In this document: piece by piece, positions 1-7,949 of the stretch
Layout of the letters: each line of letters begins with the position of its first letter
How positions within the stretch are numbered: the stretch's first letter is position 1
Assembly (NCBI RefSeq): GCF_001905095.1
Contig: NZ_LWLS01000035.1
Span: forward strand, 34,377 to 98,376
Length of the DNA stretch: 64,000 nucleotides
Direction of reading: 5' to 3'
DNA from: Micromonospora sp. CB01531
GTDB taxonomy: Bacteria; Actinomycetota; Actinomycetes; Mycobacteriales; Micromonosporaceae
Notes under the pieces: model-generated
What the model was told of the DNA's origin: nothing
Seen by the model: the letters and a program-made list of their open reading frames with translations, nothing else
Databases searched by the model: none
Program-made: the position numbers and the translations under genes

Positions 1-1
1 C

Positions 2-3000
2 CCCACCGACCGGCGCGGCACCGCCTTCGGGCCGCCGGCGGACCGGCCCGACCCGGGCTTCGACGGTCCGCCCCGCCGCGAACGGGACCCCGGCCTCGAC
101 GGGCCACGCCGCCAGCCCGACCCGCGCCGGGAGGCCGCCGCGCGGGCCGAGACGTACCGGGACGCGCCGGACGGCCCGCGCCGACCGGTGGATCCGTACC
201 GGCCGGAGCCCGGCCGGTACGGCGAACCGCAGCCCGCCACTTTCGGGCCGGACGACCGGTGGGACGGCCGGCGCCCCCCGGGCGACCCCGCGCGCCCACG
301 GGCCGAGGAGTGGCCGGTCGGCGAGCGCCGGCCCCGGACCGAGCCGGCCGCGTACCGGCCCGACGAGCGGCACCGCCCGCCGGCCGTCCCCGACCGCCCC
401 CGCCCGGACGGGCCGCCGCCGCGCCCCGGCGACGAGGCCCGGTACGACCCCCGCCGTCCCGACCCGGCCGCGCACCGTCCGCACCCCGAGCCGGTCGGCC
501 CACGGGCCGAGGACGGGCCGGCGTTCCGCCCGGAGCCGTGGCAGGGCCGCCCGGCCGAGCCCGGTCCGGCACGCCCCCGCGACGGCTGGCGTCCGCCCGC
601 CGACCCGGCCGCCCGGGCCCGCCCCGACGCCGTGCGGGAACGACCGACGCCGGGACGCCCCGACGAGGTACGCGCCGGGACGCCGTCCGCGCCGACCCCG
701 CCCGACGGGGTACGCGACCGGTCGGCACCCGCCCAGCCCCGGCCGGTCTCCGGCGTGCCGGCACACCCGGCCTCACCGCCCCCGGCGGCCACGCCGCCCA
801 CCGCCGCGACCCCTCCCGCCGAGGCTCCGGTCTCCAGCCCGCCCGTCGGCACTCCGGCCACCGGACCGGCTGCTCCGACCGAGACCAGGAGCGCGGCGGC
901 ACCCCCGCCCGTACCGGCGCCACCCGTGTCCCCGGCACCAACCGGACCCGGCACGGCCACGCCTCCGGCGGCCGGCCCGACCCCGTCCACTGCCGCGCCG
1001 CCGGCACCGGCCACCGACATGCCCCGGCGGCCGGCACCCACCGCCGAGGCGCGGCCGGTCATGCCGGGCACCTCGACGTCCGGGGAGGCGGCCGACGGTG
1101 TGACCCCGATGGTGCAGGACGGCGGCGACCGCCCCGAGGCGGCGGGGCCGGACCGGCCGGGCCACGACGGGGCCACCCGGGTGGTCGAGGAGGTGGAGAC
1201 CTGGTTCCGGCCGAGCCACCCCGTACCGCCGCCGGCCGCCCCGGTGGACGAGGCTGCCCCGGCGCGCCCGGTCGCACCCGAGTCCGTACCGCCGATCCAG
1301 CAGGGGGACCCGGAGGCCGCACGGCCGGTCAGCGCGCCACCGCCCGCGGTGCCGGCCGGGCCCGGCGAGGAGTCCCCGGACCGCTCCCCGGTCGCCGCCC
1401 AGTCCGCCGCCGGGCAGCTGCCGCCGGTCGACCGCGACCCGGCACCGGCCGTCGCGCGGCCCGCCCGGGAGGCCGCCGCGGAGCCCGAGTCCGGAGCACC
1501 GGCCGCCCCTGCGCCGCTGGAGTACGCTGCGCCCACCACTTTGGAACCAACGGCTTCGGAGGCCGCCCCGCAGACGGAGCCGGAAGCCCCCGTAGCCGCC
1601 GCTCCGCCCGTGTCGGCGCCAGCCGCTCCGGACGCTGCCGTCCAGCCCCGACCGGACCACCACGCACCGTCCGCCGCGGCCGCCGACGCTTCCGCCCCGA
1701 CCGGTTCGGAGGGCGCGGCGGCCTCGCTGCGGCCCGGGTCGGGCCCGCCTGCCGAGCCCGGCACACCGCCGGTGTCGGCGCCTCCGGTCCCGGCCGCCAC
1801 GCCCTCGGCGGCGGCAGGTCCGACCGACGAGCCCCCACCGGCAACGCCACCCGTGTCGGCACCACCGGCGCAGGTGTCCGCACCACCGGCCCAGGTCTCC
1901 GCACCACCGGCGCAGGTGTCCGCACCACCGGCCCAGGTCTCCGCACCACCGGCCCAGGTCTCCGCACCACCGATGCAGGTGTCCGCACCACCGGCCCAGG
2001 TCTCCGCACCACCCGCGCAGGTCTCCGCACCACCCGCGCAGGCTTCGGCGTCGGCGGAGCGGCCGACGGCGGAGACCGAACCGCAGGAGGTACGTCCGGC
2101 GGACCCGGAGCAGGCGCTGGCCGCGTTCCGGTGGCGGCTGCACCCGGAGACGCTGCGTGAGGAGGCTCCTGATCCGGAGGCGCTGCGCGAGGTCCGGGAG
2201 GGGCTCACCACGAAGCTCGGCAGCGCGCTGGACAACCGCAGCCGGGCGCGGCTGCTGAGCCTGCGGTCGGTGGCGTCCCGGATCCTCGGCGAGCTGGACG
2301 ACGCCGTCGCCGACGCCCGGCTCGCCCTCACGTACGCGGACGCCACCGGCGAGCTGCGGCGGACCGCGCTGGCCCGCGCGCGGCTGGCCGAGGTGCTGCG
2401 CTGGCGGGGCGAGCACGCGGAGGCCGACCGGCTCTTCGCCGAGGCCAACTCGCCGGAGCTGCCCGACCGGCTGCGCGCGGCGCTGCACGAGCACGCCGGC
2501 CGGTCCTGCTACGACCAGGGCCGGCTGACCGAGGCGTGCCTGCACTTCGAGCGTGCCCTGGACCTGCGCCAGGCCGAGGACGCCGAACTGAACGCGCGTA
2601 CGGCGATGGCGCTGGACGCGGTCGCCGCGCGGGCCGCGACGGACGGCTTCGGGCCGAAGCCGCGGAGCCGGGAGGCGATCCTGGGCTGCGAGCGGTACCC
2701 GGTGCCGACCTTCGACGAGCAGCAGGAGCTGTGGGGGTACGCGGACGAGGCGGGCGAGCTGGTGGTCGAGCACCGGTACGCCGAGGTGCAGCCGTTCCGC
2801 GAGGGTGTGGCCTGGGTACGCCGGCCGGAGGCGTCCCGCTGGGCGCTGATCGACACCACGGGCGCGGCGCTGATCGAGGCGAACAACGGCTACCGGGCGG
2901 TCAGCTCGTTCGCCGAGGGTCTGGCCTGGGTGTCGATGGACGGCAAGGGCCGGTGGATGGCGGTCGACCCCACCAACATCGTGAAGATCCCGCCAGGGTT

Positions 3001-3406
3001 CGAGGACGTGCGACCGTTCCGGGGGGGCCTGGCGGCGGTCCGCCAGAACGGCGGCTGGGGCGCGGTCGACCCTACCGGTCAGGTCGTCGTGCCGACCCGC
3101 TACCACGGCTTCACCACCGCCCTGGCCGACGGCCGCCAGGTGGACGGCTTCACCGAGGAGGGGCTGGCTGTGGTGGAGCTGGCCGGTCGTCGGGGGGTGG
3201 TGGACCGCAGCGGCCGGGTGCTGGTCCCGCCGGCGTACCCGGCGCTGGTCATACACCCGGTCGCCTTCCTGGTCGGCGACGGGTCGGGCCGCTGGGGCGC
3301 GCTGGACCGCCGGGGCGAGCCGCTGATCGACCCGGTGCACCCCGGCCGCGCGGCGGTGATCGCCGAGATCGACCGGCTGCTCGCCGACACGACACCGGTG
3401 CTCTGA
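2..3406 (+). CDS. Proline-rich protein with TPR and WG-repeat domains (5' partial)
   Basis: The reading frame is open to the left edge, so the true start lies outside the window; the GTG at 188 is probably internal. The first two thirds is a long, low-complexity Pro/Ala/Arg/Glu-rich region, presumably disordered, ending in nine VSAPPAQ-type heptads. From about base 2090 it becomes ordered: helical TPR-like repeats (about 2200-2620), then repeated WG-type modules (about 2700-3370) in which motifs such as ELWGYAD, GRWMAVD, GGWGAVD and GRWGALD recur. WG and TPR repeats are normally protein-interaction modules; no catalytic motif is visible. There is no signal peptide within the visible part. The function is unknown; a cytoplasmic scaffold or signalling adaptor is my guess. 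Confidence is high that it is a gene, low for its role. Confidence 0.85.
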   Translation, partial: PTDRRGTAFGPPADRPDPGFDGPPRRERDPGLDGPRRQPDPRREAAARAETYRDAPDGPRRPVDPYRPEPGRYGEPQPATFGPDDRWDGRRPPGDPARPRAEEWPVGERRPRTEPAAYRPDERHRPPAVPDRPRPDGPPPRPGDEARYDPRRPDPAAHRPHPEPVGPRAEDGPAFRPEPWQGRPAEPGPARPRDGWRPPADPAARARPDAVRERPTPGRPDEVRAGTPSAPTPPDGVRDRSAPAQPRPVSGVPAHPASPPPAATPPTAATPPAEAPVSSPPVGTPATGPAAPTETRSAAAPPPVPAPPVSPAPTGPGTATPPAAGPTPSTAAPPAPATDMPRRPAPTAEARPVMPGTSTSGEAADGVTPMVQDGGDRPEAAGPDRPGHDGATRVVEEVETWFRPSHPVPPPAAPVDEAAPARPVAPESVPPIQQGDPEAARPVSAPPPAVPAGPGEESPDRSPVAAQSAAGQLPPVDRDPAPAVARPAREAAAEPESGAPAAPAPLEYAAPTTLEPTASEAAPQTEPEAPVAAAPPVSAPAAPDAAVQPRPDHHAPSAAAADASAPTGSEGAAASLRPGSGPPAEPGTPPVSAPPVPAATPSAAAGPTDEPPPATPPVSAPPAQVSAPPAQVSAPPAQVSAPPAQVSAPPAQVSAPPMQVSAPPAQVSAPPAQVSAPPAQASASAERPTAETEPQEVRPADPEQALAAFRWRLHPETLREEAPDPEALREVREGLTTKLGSALDNRSRARLLSLRSVASRILGELDDAVADARLALTYADATGELRRTALARARLAEVLRWRGEHAEADRLFAEANSPELPDRLRAALHEHAGRSCYDQGRLTEACLHFERALDLRQAEDAELNARTAMALDAVAARAATDGFGPKPRSREAILGCERYPVPTFDEQQELWGYADEAGELVVEHRYAEVQPFREGVAWVRRPEASRWALIDTTGAALIEANNGYRAVSSFAEGLAWVSMDGKGRWMAVDPTNIVKIPPGFEDVRPFRGGLAAVRQNGGWGAVDPTGQVVVPTRYHGFTTALADGRQVDGFTEEGLAVVELAGRRGVVDRSGRVLVPPAYPALVIHPVAFLVGDGSGRWGALDRRGEPLIDPVHPGRAAVIAEIDRLLADTTPVL
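1853..2041 (+). repeat. Nine tandem 21-bp units encoding VSAPPAQ heptads
   Basis: Nine consecutive in-frame 21-bp units encode VSAPPAQ (the sixth reads VSAPPMQ). The units differ mainly at synonymous third positions. Copy number in such tracts usually varies between strains through slippage; that is general knowledge, not shown here. Confidence 0.95.
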
Positions 3407-3494
3407 CCCCCGGATCACGCCGCCTGCCCCGCTGCGCATCACACCCGCGTCGCGCCTCGGCGCGGCAATGATCCGGCGGGGCTAGGGTCGAGGT

Positions 3495-4493
3495 ATGGAA
3501 TTCCGACACCTAGGCCGCTCGGGCCTGATGGTCAGCGAGATCTCGTACGGCAACTGGATCACTCACGGCTCGCAGGTCGAGGAGCAGGCCGCGGCCGCCT
3601 GTGTGCGGGCCGCCCTGGACACCGGCATCACCACCTTCGACACCGCCGACGTATACGCCGGCACCAAGGCCGAGGAGGTGCTCGGCCGCGCGCTCAACGG
3701 CGAGCGCCGCGAGGGGCTGGAGATCTTCACCAAGGTCTTCTGGCCGACCGGCCCGGGGCGCAACGACCGCGGCCTGTCCCGCAAGCACATCATGGAGTCG
3801 ATCAACGGCTCGCTGCGCCGCCTGCAGACCGACTACGTGGACCTCTACCAGGCCCACCGGTACGACTACAGCACCCCGCTGGAGGAGACGATGGAGGCGT
3901 TCGCCGACGTCGTGCACTCCGGCAAGGCGCACTACATCGGCGTCTCGGAGTGGAAGGCGTCGCAGATCCGCGAGGCCCACCAGCTCGCCCGCGAGCTGCG
4001 CATCCCGCTGGTCTCCAGCCAGCCGCAGTACTCGATGCTGTGGCGGGTCATCGAGACCGAGGTGATCCCCACCTGCGAGGAGCTGGGCGTCGGCCAGATC
4101 GTCTGGTCGCCGATGGCGCAGGGCGTCCTGTCCGGCAAGTACCTGCCGGGCCAGCCGCCGCCGGTCGGCTCCCGGGCCACCGACGAGAAGTCGGGTGCCG
4201 GGTTCATCGCCAAGTGGCTCGGCGACGAGGTGCTCACCCGGGTGCAGCGTCTCAAGCCGCTGGCCGAGCAGGCCGGGCTGACCATGCCGCAGCTCGCCAT
4301 CGCCTGGGTGCTGCAGAACCCGAACGTCTCCTCGGCGATCATCGGGGCGTCCCGGCCCGAGCAGGTGCACGACAACGTCAAGGCGGCGGGTGTGAAGCTC
4401 GACGCCGACCTGCTCAAGGCGATCGACGAGATCGTCGAGCCGGTCACCGAGCGGGACCCGGCGAAGACCGAGAGCCCGGCGCAGCGCCCGTGA
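3495..4493 (+). CDS. Aldo/keto reductase, potassium-channel-beta-like family
   Basis: A 332-residue NAD(P)H-dependent aldo/keto reductase of the usual length for the Kv-beta/YghZ branch. The catalytic tetrad is visible: Asp49 and Tyr54 (FDTADVYAG), Lys80 (FTK) and His121 (YQAHRYD). The C-terminal cofactor region contains IIGASRPEQ. The ATG start begins with the family-typical MEFRHLGRSGL. It stands alone, followed at once by a strong terminator hairpin. The substrate cannot be told from sequence; carbonyl detoxification is the family's common role. Confidence 0.93.
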   Translation: MEFRHLGRSGLMVSEISYGNWITHGSQVEEQAAAACVRAALDTGITTFDTADVYAGTKAEEVLGRALNGERREGLEIFTKVFWPTGPGRNDRGLSRKHIMESINGSLRRLQTDYVDLYQAHRYDYSTPLEETMEAFADVVHSGKAHYIGVSEWKASQIREAHQLARELRIPLVSSQPQYSMLWRVIETEVIPTCEELGVGQIVWSPMAQGVLSGKYLPGQPPPVGSRATDEKSGAGFIAKWLGDEVLTRVQRLKPLAEQAGLTMPQLAIAWVLQNPNVSSAIIGASRPEQVHDNVKAAGVKLDADLLKAIDEIVEPVTERDPAKTESPAQRP

Positions 4494-4500
4494 CGCTCTC

Positions 4501-4533
4501 CCCGGGCCGGCGCGGCCACCGCGCCGGCCCGGG
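4501..4533 (+). terminator. Hairpin terminator after aldo/keto reductase
   Basis: A perfect 15-bp stem (4501-4515 with 4519-4533) and 3-nt loop starts a few bases after the stop codon. The short pyrimidine-rich tail CCTCTTCC follows. It lies between convergent genes, so it may serve both. Confidence 0.8.
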
Positions 4534-4596
4534 CCTCTTCCCGGGTACGCCGAGGCATGGTCGCCCCGCCGCTGCGCGGCGGCTCCCGCCGCCCGG

Positions 4597-5391
4597 TCAG
4601 CCCCGCCAGAAGCGGATCAGCTCGAACCCGAGTGCGTAGAGCTGGGGCGGCAGCCCGAGGAAATCCGCCACGCTGAAGAGCGCGCCGAAGAACCAGCCGT
4701 TGATCCGCGGGCTCCACAGCAGCGCGAACAGCAGGATGAAGCCGTACGGGGCGAACAGGTCGTACATCCGGCGGTACTGCGGGCTGAGCCACGGCTGGAT
4801 CATGTTGCCGCCGTCCAGCCCGGGCACCGGCAGCAGGTTGAGCACGCTGGCGGTGAGCTGGAGGAACGCCAGCAGCCCCACGCCGGCCCAGAACTGCAGC
4901 GGACCGACGTTGCCGTACCCGAGCCACAGCGCCGCCACCAGGACCAGGGTGAACAGCACGTTGGTGGCCGGACCGGCCAGGCTGACCAGGGTGTGCCGCA
5001 GCCGGCCGGGGATGGCGTGCCGGTCGACCCAGACCGCCCCGCCGGGCAGGCCGATGCCGCCGAGCAGCACCACCACCACGGGCAGCACGATCGACAGCAG
5101 CGGGTTGGTGTACTTCAGCGGGTTGAGTGTCAGGTAGCCGCGGTGGGCGATGTCCCGGTCGCCGGCGCGGTAGGCGACCACCGCGTGGGCGTACTCGTGC
5201 AGGCAGAGCGAGACCAGCCAGCCCGAGACCGCGAAGAGGAAGACGTCGAACCGGACGTTGCCGTAGCCGTGCCAGGTCATCACCCCGCTGACCACGAAGA
5301 GCGCGACCAGGGCGAGGAAGATCGGGCTGGGCCGGAACGCCGCGCGGGGCACCCCGAGCACCAGCGGTTCGCCCGGGCGGTCGTAGCCCAT
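4597..5391 (-). CDS. Site-2 protease family membrane metalloprotease (M50)
   Basis: A 264-residue polytopic membrane protein with the zinc motif HEYAH (His65, Glu66, His69) in a transmembrane helix and the second metal-binding motif LLPVPGLDGG (Asp193) near the C-terminal third. Together these define the M50/S2P family, which cleaves substrates inside the membrane. The short form without PDZ domain is common in actinobacteria. The ATG start is set by MGYDRPGEP and by overlap with the upstream small gene: its TGA shares one base with this ATG (TGATG), suggesting translational coupling. The substrate is unknown. Confidence 0.9.
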   Translation of the reverse strand: MGYDRPGEPLVLGVPRAAFRPSPIFLALVALFVVSGVMTWHGYGNVRFDVFLFAVSGWLVSLCLHEYAHAVVAYRAGDRDIAHRGYLTLNPLKYTNPLLSIVLPVVVVLLGGIGLPGGAVWVDRHAIPGRLRHTLVSLAGPATNVLFTLVLVAALWLGYGNVGPLQFWAGVGLLAFLQLTASVLNLLPVPGLDGGNMIQPWLSPQYRRMYDLFAPYGFILLFALLWSPRINGWFFGALFSVADFLGLPPQLYALGFELIRFWRG

Positions 5392-5591
5392 CACTGGGCC
5401 GGGGGCAGCAGGCTCATCCGGTATTCCACCCGGTCGTCCTCGACGAGCGCGACGGAAGTGACGCCGGACGCCGCGAGCTCCCGCCAGGTCTGGCCGATCC
5501 ACGACTCGGCGTCCGCCTGGCTGCTGAACGACTCGGTCGGCCCGTCGACCGACTCGCCGTTCGCGCCCTCGTACCGCCAGCTCCACGCCAT
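5391..5591 (-). CDS. Small conserved protein upstream of the S2P protease
   Basis: A 66-residue soluble protein starting MAWSWRYEG. It has no signal peptide, membrane helix or recognised domain. The compact amphipathic pattern, with tryptophans at 3, 5, 31 and 36, looks like a folded alpha/beta domain. The ATG at 5591 is preferred over longer starts because the upstream codons are Arg/Gly-rich noise. Its stop codon overlaps the protease start by one base, so the two are probably co-translated. Function unknown. Confidence 0.75.
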   Translation of the reverse strand: MAWSWRYEGANGESVDGPTESFSSQADAESWIGQTWRELAASGVTSVALVEDDRVEYRMSLLPPAQ

Positions 5592-5726
5592 GCCGCGTCT
5601 CCCCTCGCCGCCGTCGTTCCTGGGACGGAACCCCCGCAAGCGTAGTCGGCCGCACGCGGGCACCACGTTCCGGACGGGGCCGCCGCTGGATCATGGCGCG
5701 CGCCGGCCGGCCGGTACGGTGGCCCG

Positions 5727-7865
5727 GTGCTGACTGAAGGAGTCGTGCTCCGCGACCGCTACCGGCTGAACGAACGCATCGCGACCGGCGGCATGGGGGC
5801 CGTCTGGAAGTGCACCGACACCCTGCTGGGTCGCGAGGTCGCGGTGAAGGTGCTGCTGCCGTCGCTGGTCGCCGACCCCGAGTTCACCACCCGCTTCCAG
5901 GCCGAGGCCCGGATGCTGGCCGCGCTGCGGCACCCCGGCATCGTGCAGGTGCACGACGCCGGCTCCGCCACGCTCGCCGACGGCAGCCAGGTCAGCTACC
6001 TGGTGATGGAGTACGTCGACGGCGATCCGCTGGTGACCTGGATCCGCCACGCCGGCCGGCTCGACCCGGCGTCCACCATGTCGGTGGTGGCGCAGGCCTC
6101 CCACGCGCTGCACGCCGCCCACCTCGCCGGAATCGTGCACCGGGACGTCAAGCCGGGGAACCTGCTGGTCAAACGGGACGGTACGGTGGTGCTGGTCGAC
6201 TTCGGGATCGCCCGGGCCAGCACCATGGCGGGCATCACCGCCGCGCACATGGTGCTCGGCACCGCCTCGTACATGTCGCCGGAACAGGCCACCGGCCAGG
6301 CGGTGTCGGCCGCCACCGACGTGTACGCGCTCGGCGCGGTCGCCTACTTCTGCCTGGCCGGCCGGCCGCCGTTCGACGGCGACAACCCGCTCCAGGTGGC
6401 GCTGCGGCACGCCCAGGACGAGCCGCCACCGCTGCCGGTGGGCACGCCCCCGGCGGTGGTCGAGGTGGTCCGCCGGGCGCTGGCGAAGCGCCCCGCCGAC
6501 CGGTACCCGACCGCGCTCGCCCTGGCCGAGGCCGCCCAGGACGTCCGGGACGCCACGCTGGCCAGCGTGCCCGTCCCGAGCCGCCCGCCGTGGGCGGTGG
6601 CCGGCCCGGCCGTGCCGGGGCCCGCCGTGCTCCCGACGCCGGACGCCCCGGCCGCTCCCGGTTCGCCCGCCACGGCCGGTCCCGGTGTGACAGCCTCGGG
6701 CCTCGCCGGTGGTACCCCGCCGGGCGGATCGGCCCACGCCGGATTCCCGGCCGGCCCGGGCCCGGCGTCAGCCGCCCCCGCCGGTCCGGGCGGCCCGGGC
6801 GAGACGGAGCGCCCCGCCGCTGGTCCGGCGCGTGGCGTCGGGCCGGCCGCTCCGGGTGCCGCCCCTGGACATGCCGGCCCGGCCGCAGGGGTCACCGCGG
6901 GGCCGACATATCCCGGCCCGGCCGCCGGTGCCAGCCCGGCCGCCGGTGCCAGCCCGGCCGCCGGTGCCGGCGCGGGCGCTCGGCCCGGGCCGAGCGCCCA
7001 CCACACCGCCGGACAGCCCGGCGGCCCCGGGCCCGCAAGTCCGGCCCCGGCACCGGCCTGGTCCGTCGGGGTCGCGCACCCCGGTCCGCGCCCCGGCGGC
7101 TACAACCCGGAGCAGGACCAGCACGCCGGCTCGGGCGTGCCGCCGACGCTGGAGGAGCCGACGGGGCGCCGCAGGCGGGGGCGGGTCCTCGCCCTGGCCG
7201 GCGCGGCCGGCGTCGTCCTCGTCGCGCTGGCGACCGCCGGGGCGGTGGCGGCGCTGCGTCCCGAGGACCAGGCCCCGTCGGCCGGCCGGACGGCGCTGAC
7301 CGGCGAGTCGGCCCCGGCCGACTCCGGGCAGCCGGAGCCGCCGGCCACCGGGGCGGCCCCCGAGTCGCCGGCGAGCCCCACCGGGCGGCCCGGCCGGTCG
7401 CCCTCGGCCACGCCGAGCCGCTCCGCGCCCGGTGCCACGGTTCCGTCGGCCGGCACGTCGGCGGCACCGACCGCCGGCGCCACCGGTGCACCGAAGCCGA
7501 CGAAGACCACGACCGCCCCGCAGAAGCCCAACCCGTACACGGCCGGACAGGCGTGCGGCAGCGGGTACCAGGTGATCGACTCGGCGACGCTGACCGCGAA
7601 CGGCGTCCGCAAGGGTCGGGTCTACCTGCTCTACAACACGGCCAGCGGGGCCAACTGCGTGGTCACGCTCAAGGACACCGACGTCGGCCGGGCCACCACG
7701 GTGTCGGCGTACCTGGAGGTGCAGGGGAAGACCCGCGTGACCGACAGCGGGGCGTTCGAGTACTACGCCGGGCCGGTCCGGGCCGGTGCCGCCGGAGCCT
7801 GCGTGAAGTGGGGCGGGTCGCTCGGCGGGGCCAGCTACGGCAGCGCCTTCGAGCACTGCGACTGA
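5727..7865 (+). CDS. PknB-type transmembrane Ser/Thr protein kinase
   Basis: A 712-residue receptor-like kinase. Residues about 10-275 form the kinase domain, with glycine loop IATGGMGAVW, VAVKVL lysine, catalytic loop HRDVKPGN, DFG motif and APE-equivalent YMSPEQATG. A long Pro/Ala/Gly-rich linker follows (about 280-480), then one membrane helix (about 486-509). Outside lies a Pro/Ser/Thr-rich stalk and a C-terminal domain (about 606-712) with four cysteines (CGSGY, NCVV, ACVKW, EHCD). There are no PASTA repeats, so the sensed ligand probably differs from that of PknB itself. GTG start; the gene is monocistronic or leads into cobalamin genes across a hairpin. Confidence 0.93.
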   Translation: MLTEGVVLRDRYRLNERIATGGMGAVWKCTDTLLGREVAVKVLLPSLVADPEFTTRFQAEARMLAALRHPGIVQVHDAGSATLADGSQVSYLVMEYVDGDPLVTWIRHAGRLDPASTMSVVAQASHALHAAHLAGIVHRDVKPGNLLVKRDGTVVLVDFGIARASTMAGITAAHMVLGTASYMSPEQATGQAVSAATDVYALGAVAYFCLAGRPPFDGDNPLQVALRHAQDEPPPLPVGTPPAVVEVVRRALAKRPADRYPTALALAEAAQDVRDATLASVPVPSRPPWAVAGPAVPGPAVLPTPDAPAAPGSPATAGPGVTASGLAGGTPPGGSAHAGFPAGPGPASAAPAGPGGPGETERPAAGPARGVGPAAPGAAPGHAGPAAGVTAGPTYPGPAAGASPAAGASPAAGAGAGARPGPSAHHTAGQPGGPGPASPAPAPAWSVGVAHPGPRPGGYNPEQDQHAGSGVPPTLEEPTGRRRRGRVLALAGAAGVVLVALATAGAVAALRPEDQAPSAGRTALTGESAPADSGQPEPPATGAAPESPASPTGRPGRSPSATPSRSAPGATVPSAGTSAAPTAGATGAPKPTKTTTAPQKPNPYTAGQACGSGYQVIDSATLTANGVRKGRVYLLYNTASGANCVVTLKDTDVGRATTVSAYLEVQGKTRVTDSGAFEYYAGPVRAGAAGACVKWGGSLGGASYGSAFEHCD

Positions 7866-7873
7866 GCCCGCCC

Positions 7874-7938
7874 GGCCGCCCGGGGCGGCCCGCCGGTCAC
7901 CGTCCGGGCCGGCAGGCGGTGACCGGCCGGGCGGCCGT
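7874..7938 (+). terminator. Two-part stem-loop between kinase and cobUT
   Basis: Two nested inverted repeats: an outer 11-bp pair (7874-7884 with 7928-7938) and an inner 11-bp pair (7893-7903 with 7918-7928). It lies just after the kinase stop and ends 11 bases before the cobUT ATG, so it could terminate or could mask the next ribosome site. There is no U-tract. Confidence 0.4.
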
Positions 7939-7949
7939 AAGGTACGGGC

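Noticed and set aside
1853..2041. CRISPR-like direct repeats
   Set aside because: The 21-bp units have no spacers and encode a regular heptapeptide in the gene's own frame.
773..3442. An 889-residue minus-strand frame against the first gene
   Set aside because: It is Arg/Gly-rich with no recognisable motif, whereas the plus strand has TPR and WG repeats.
7866..7949. Possible cobalamin riboswitch upstream of cobUT
   Set aside because: Only 84 bases are available and no B12-box is visible; the region has only nested hairpins.
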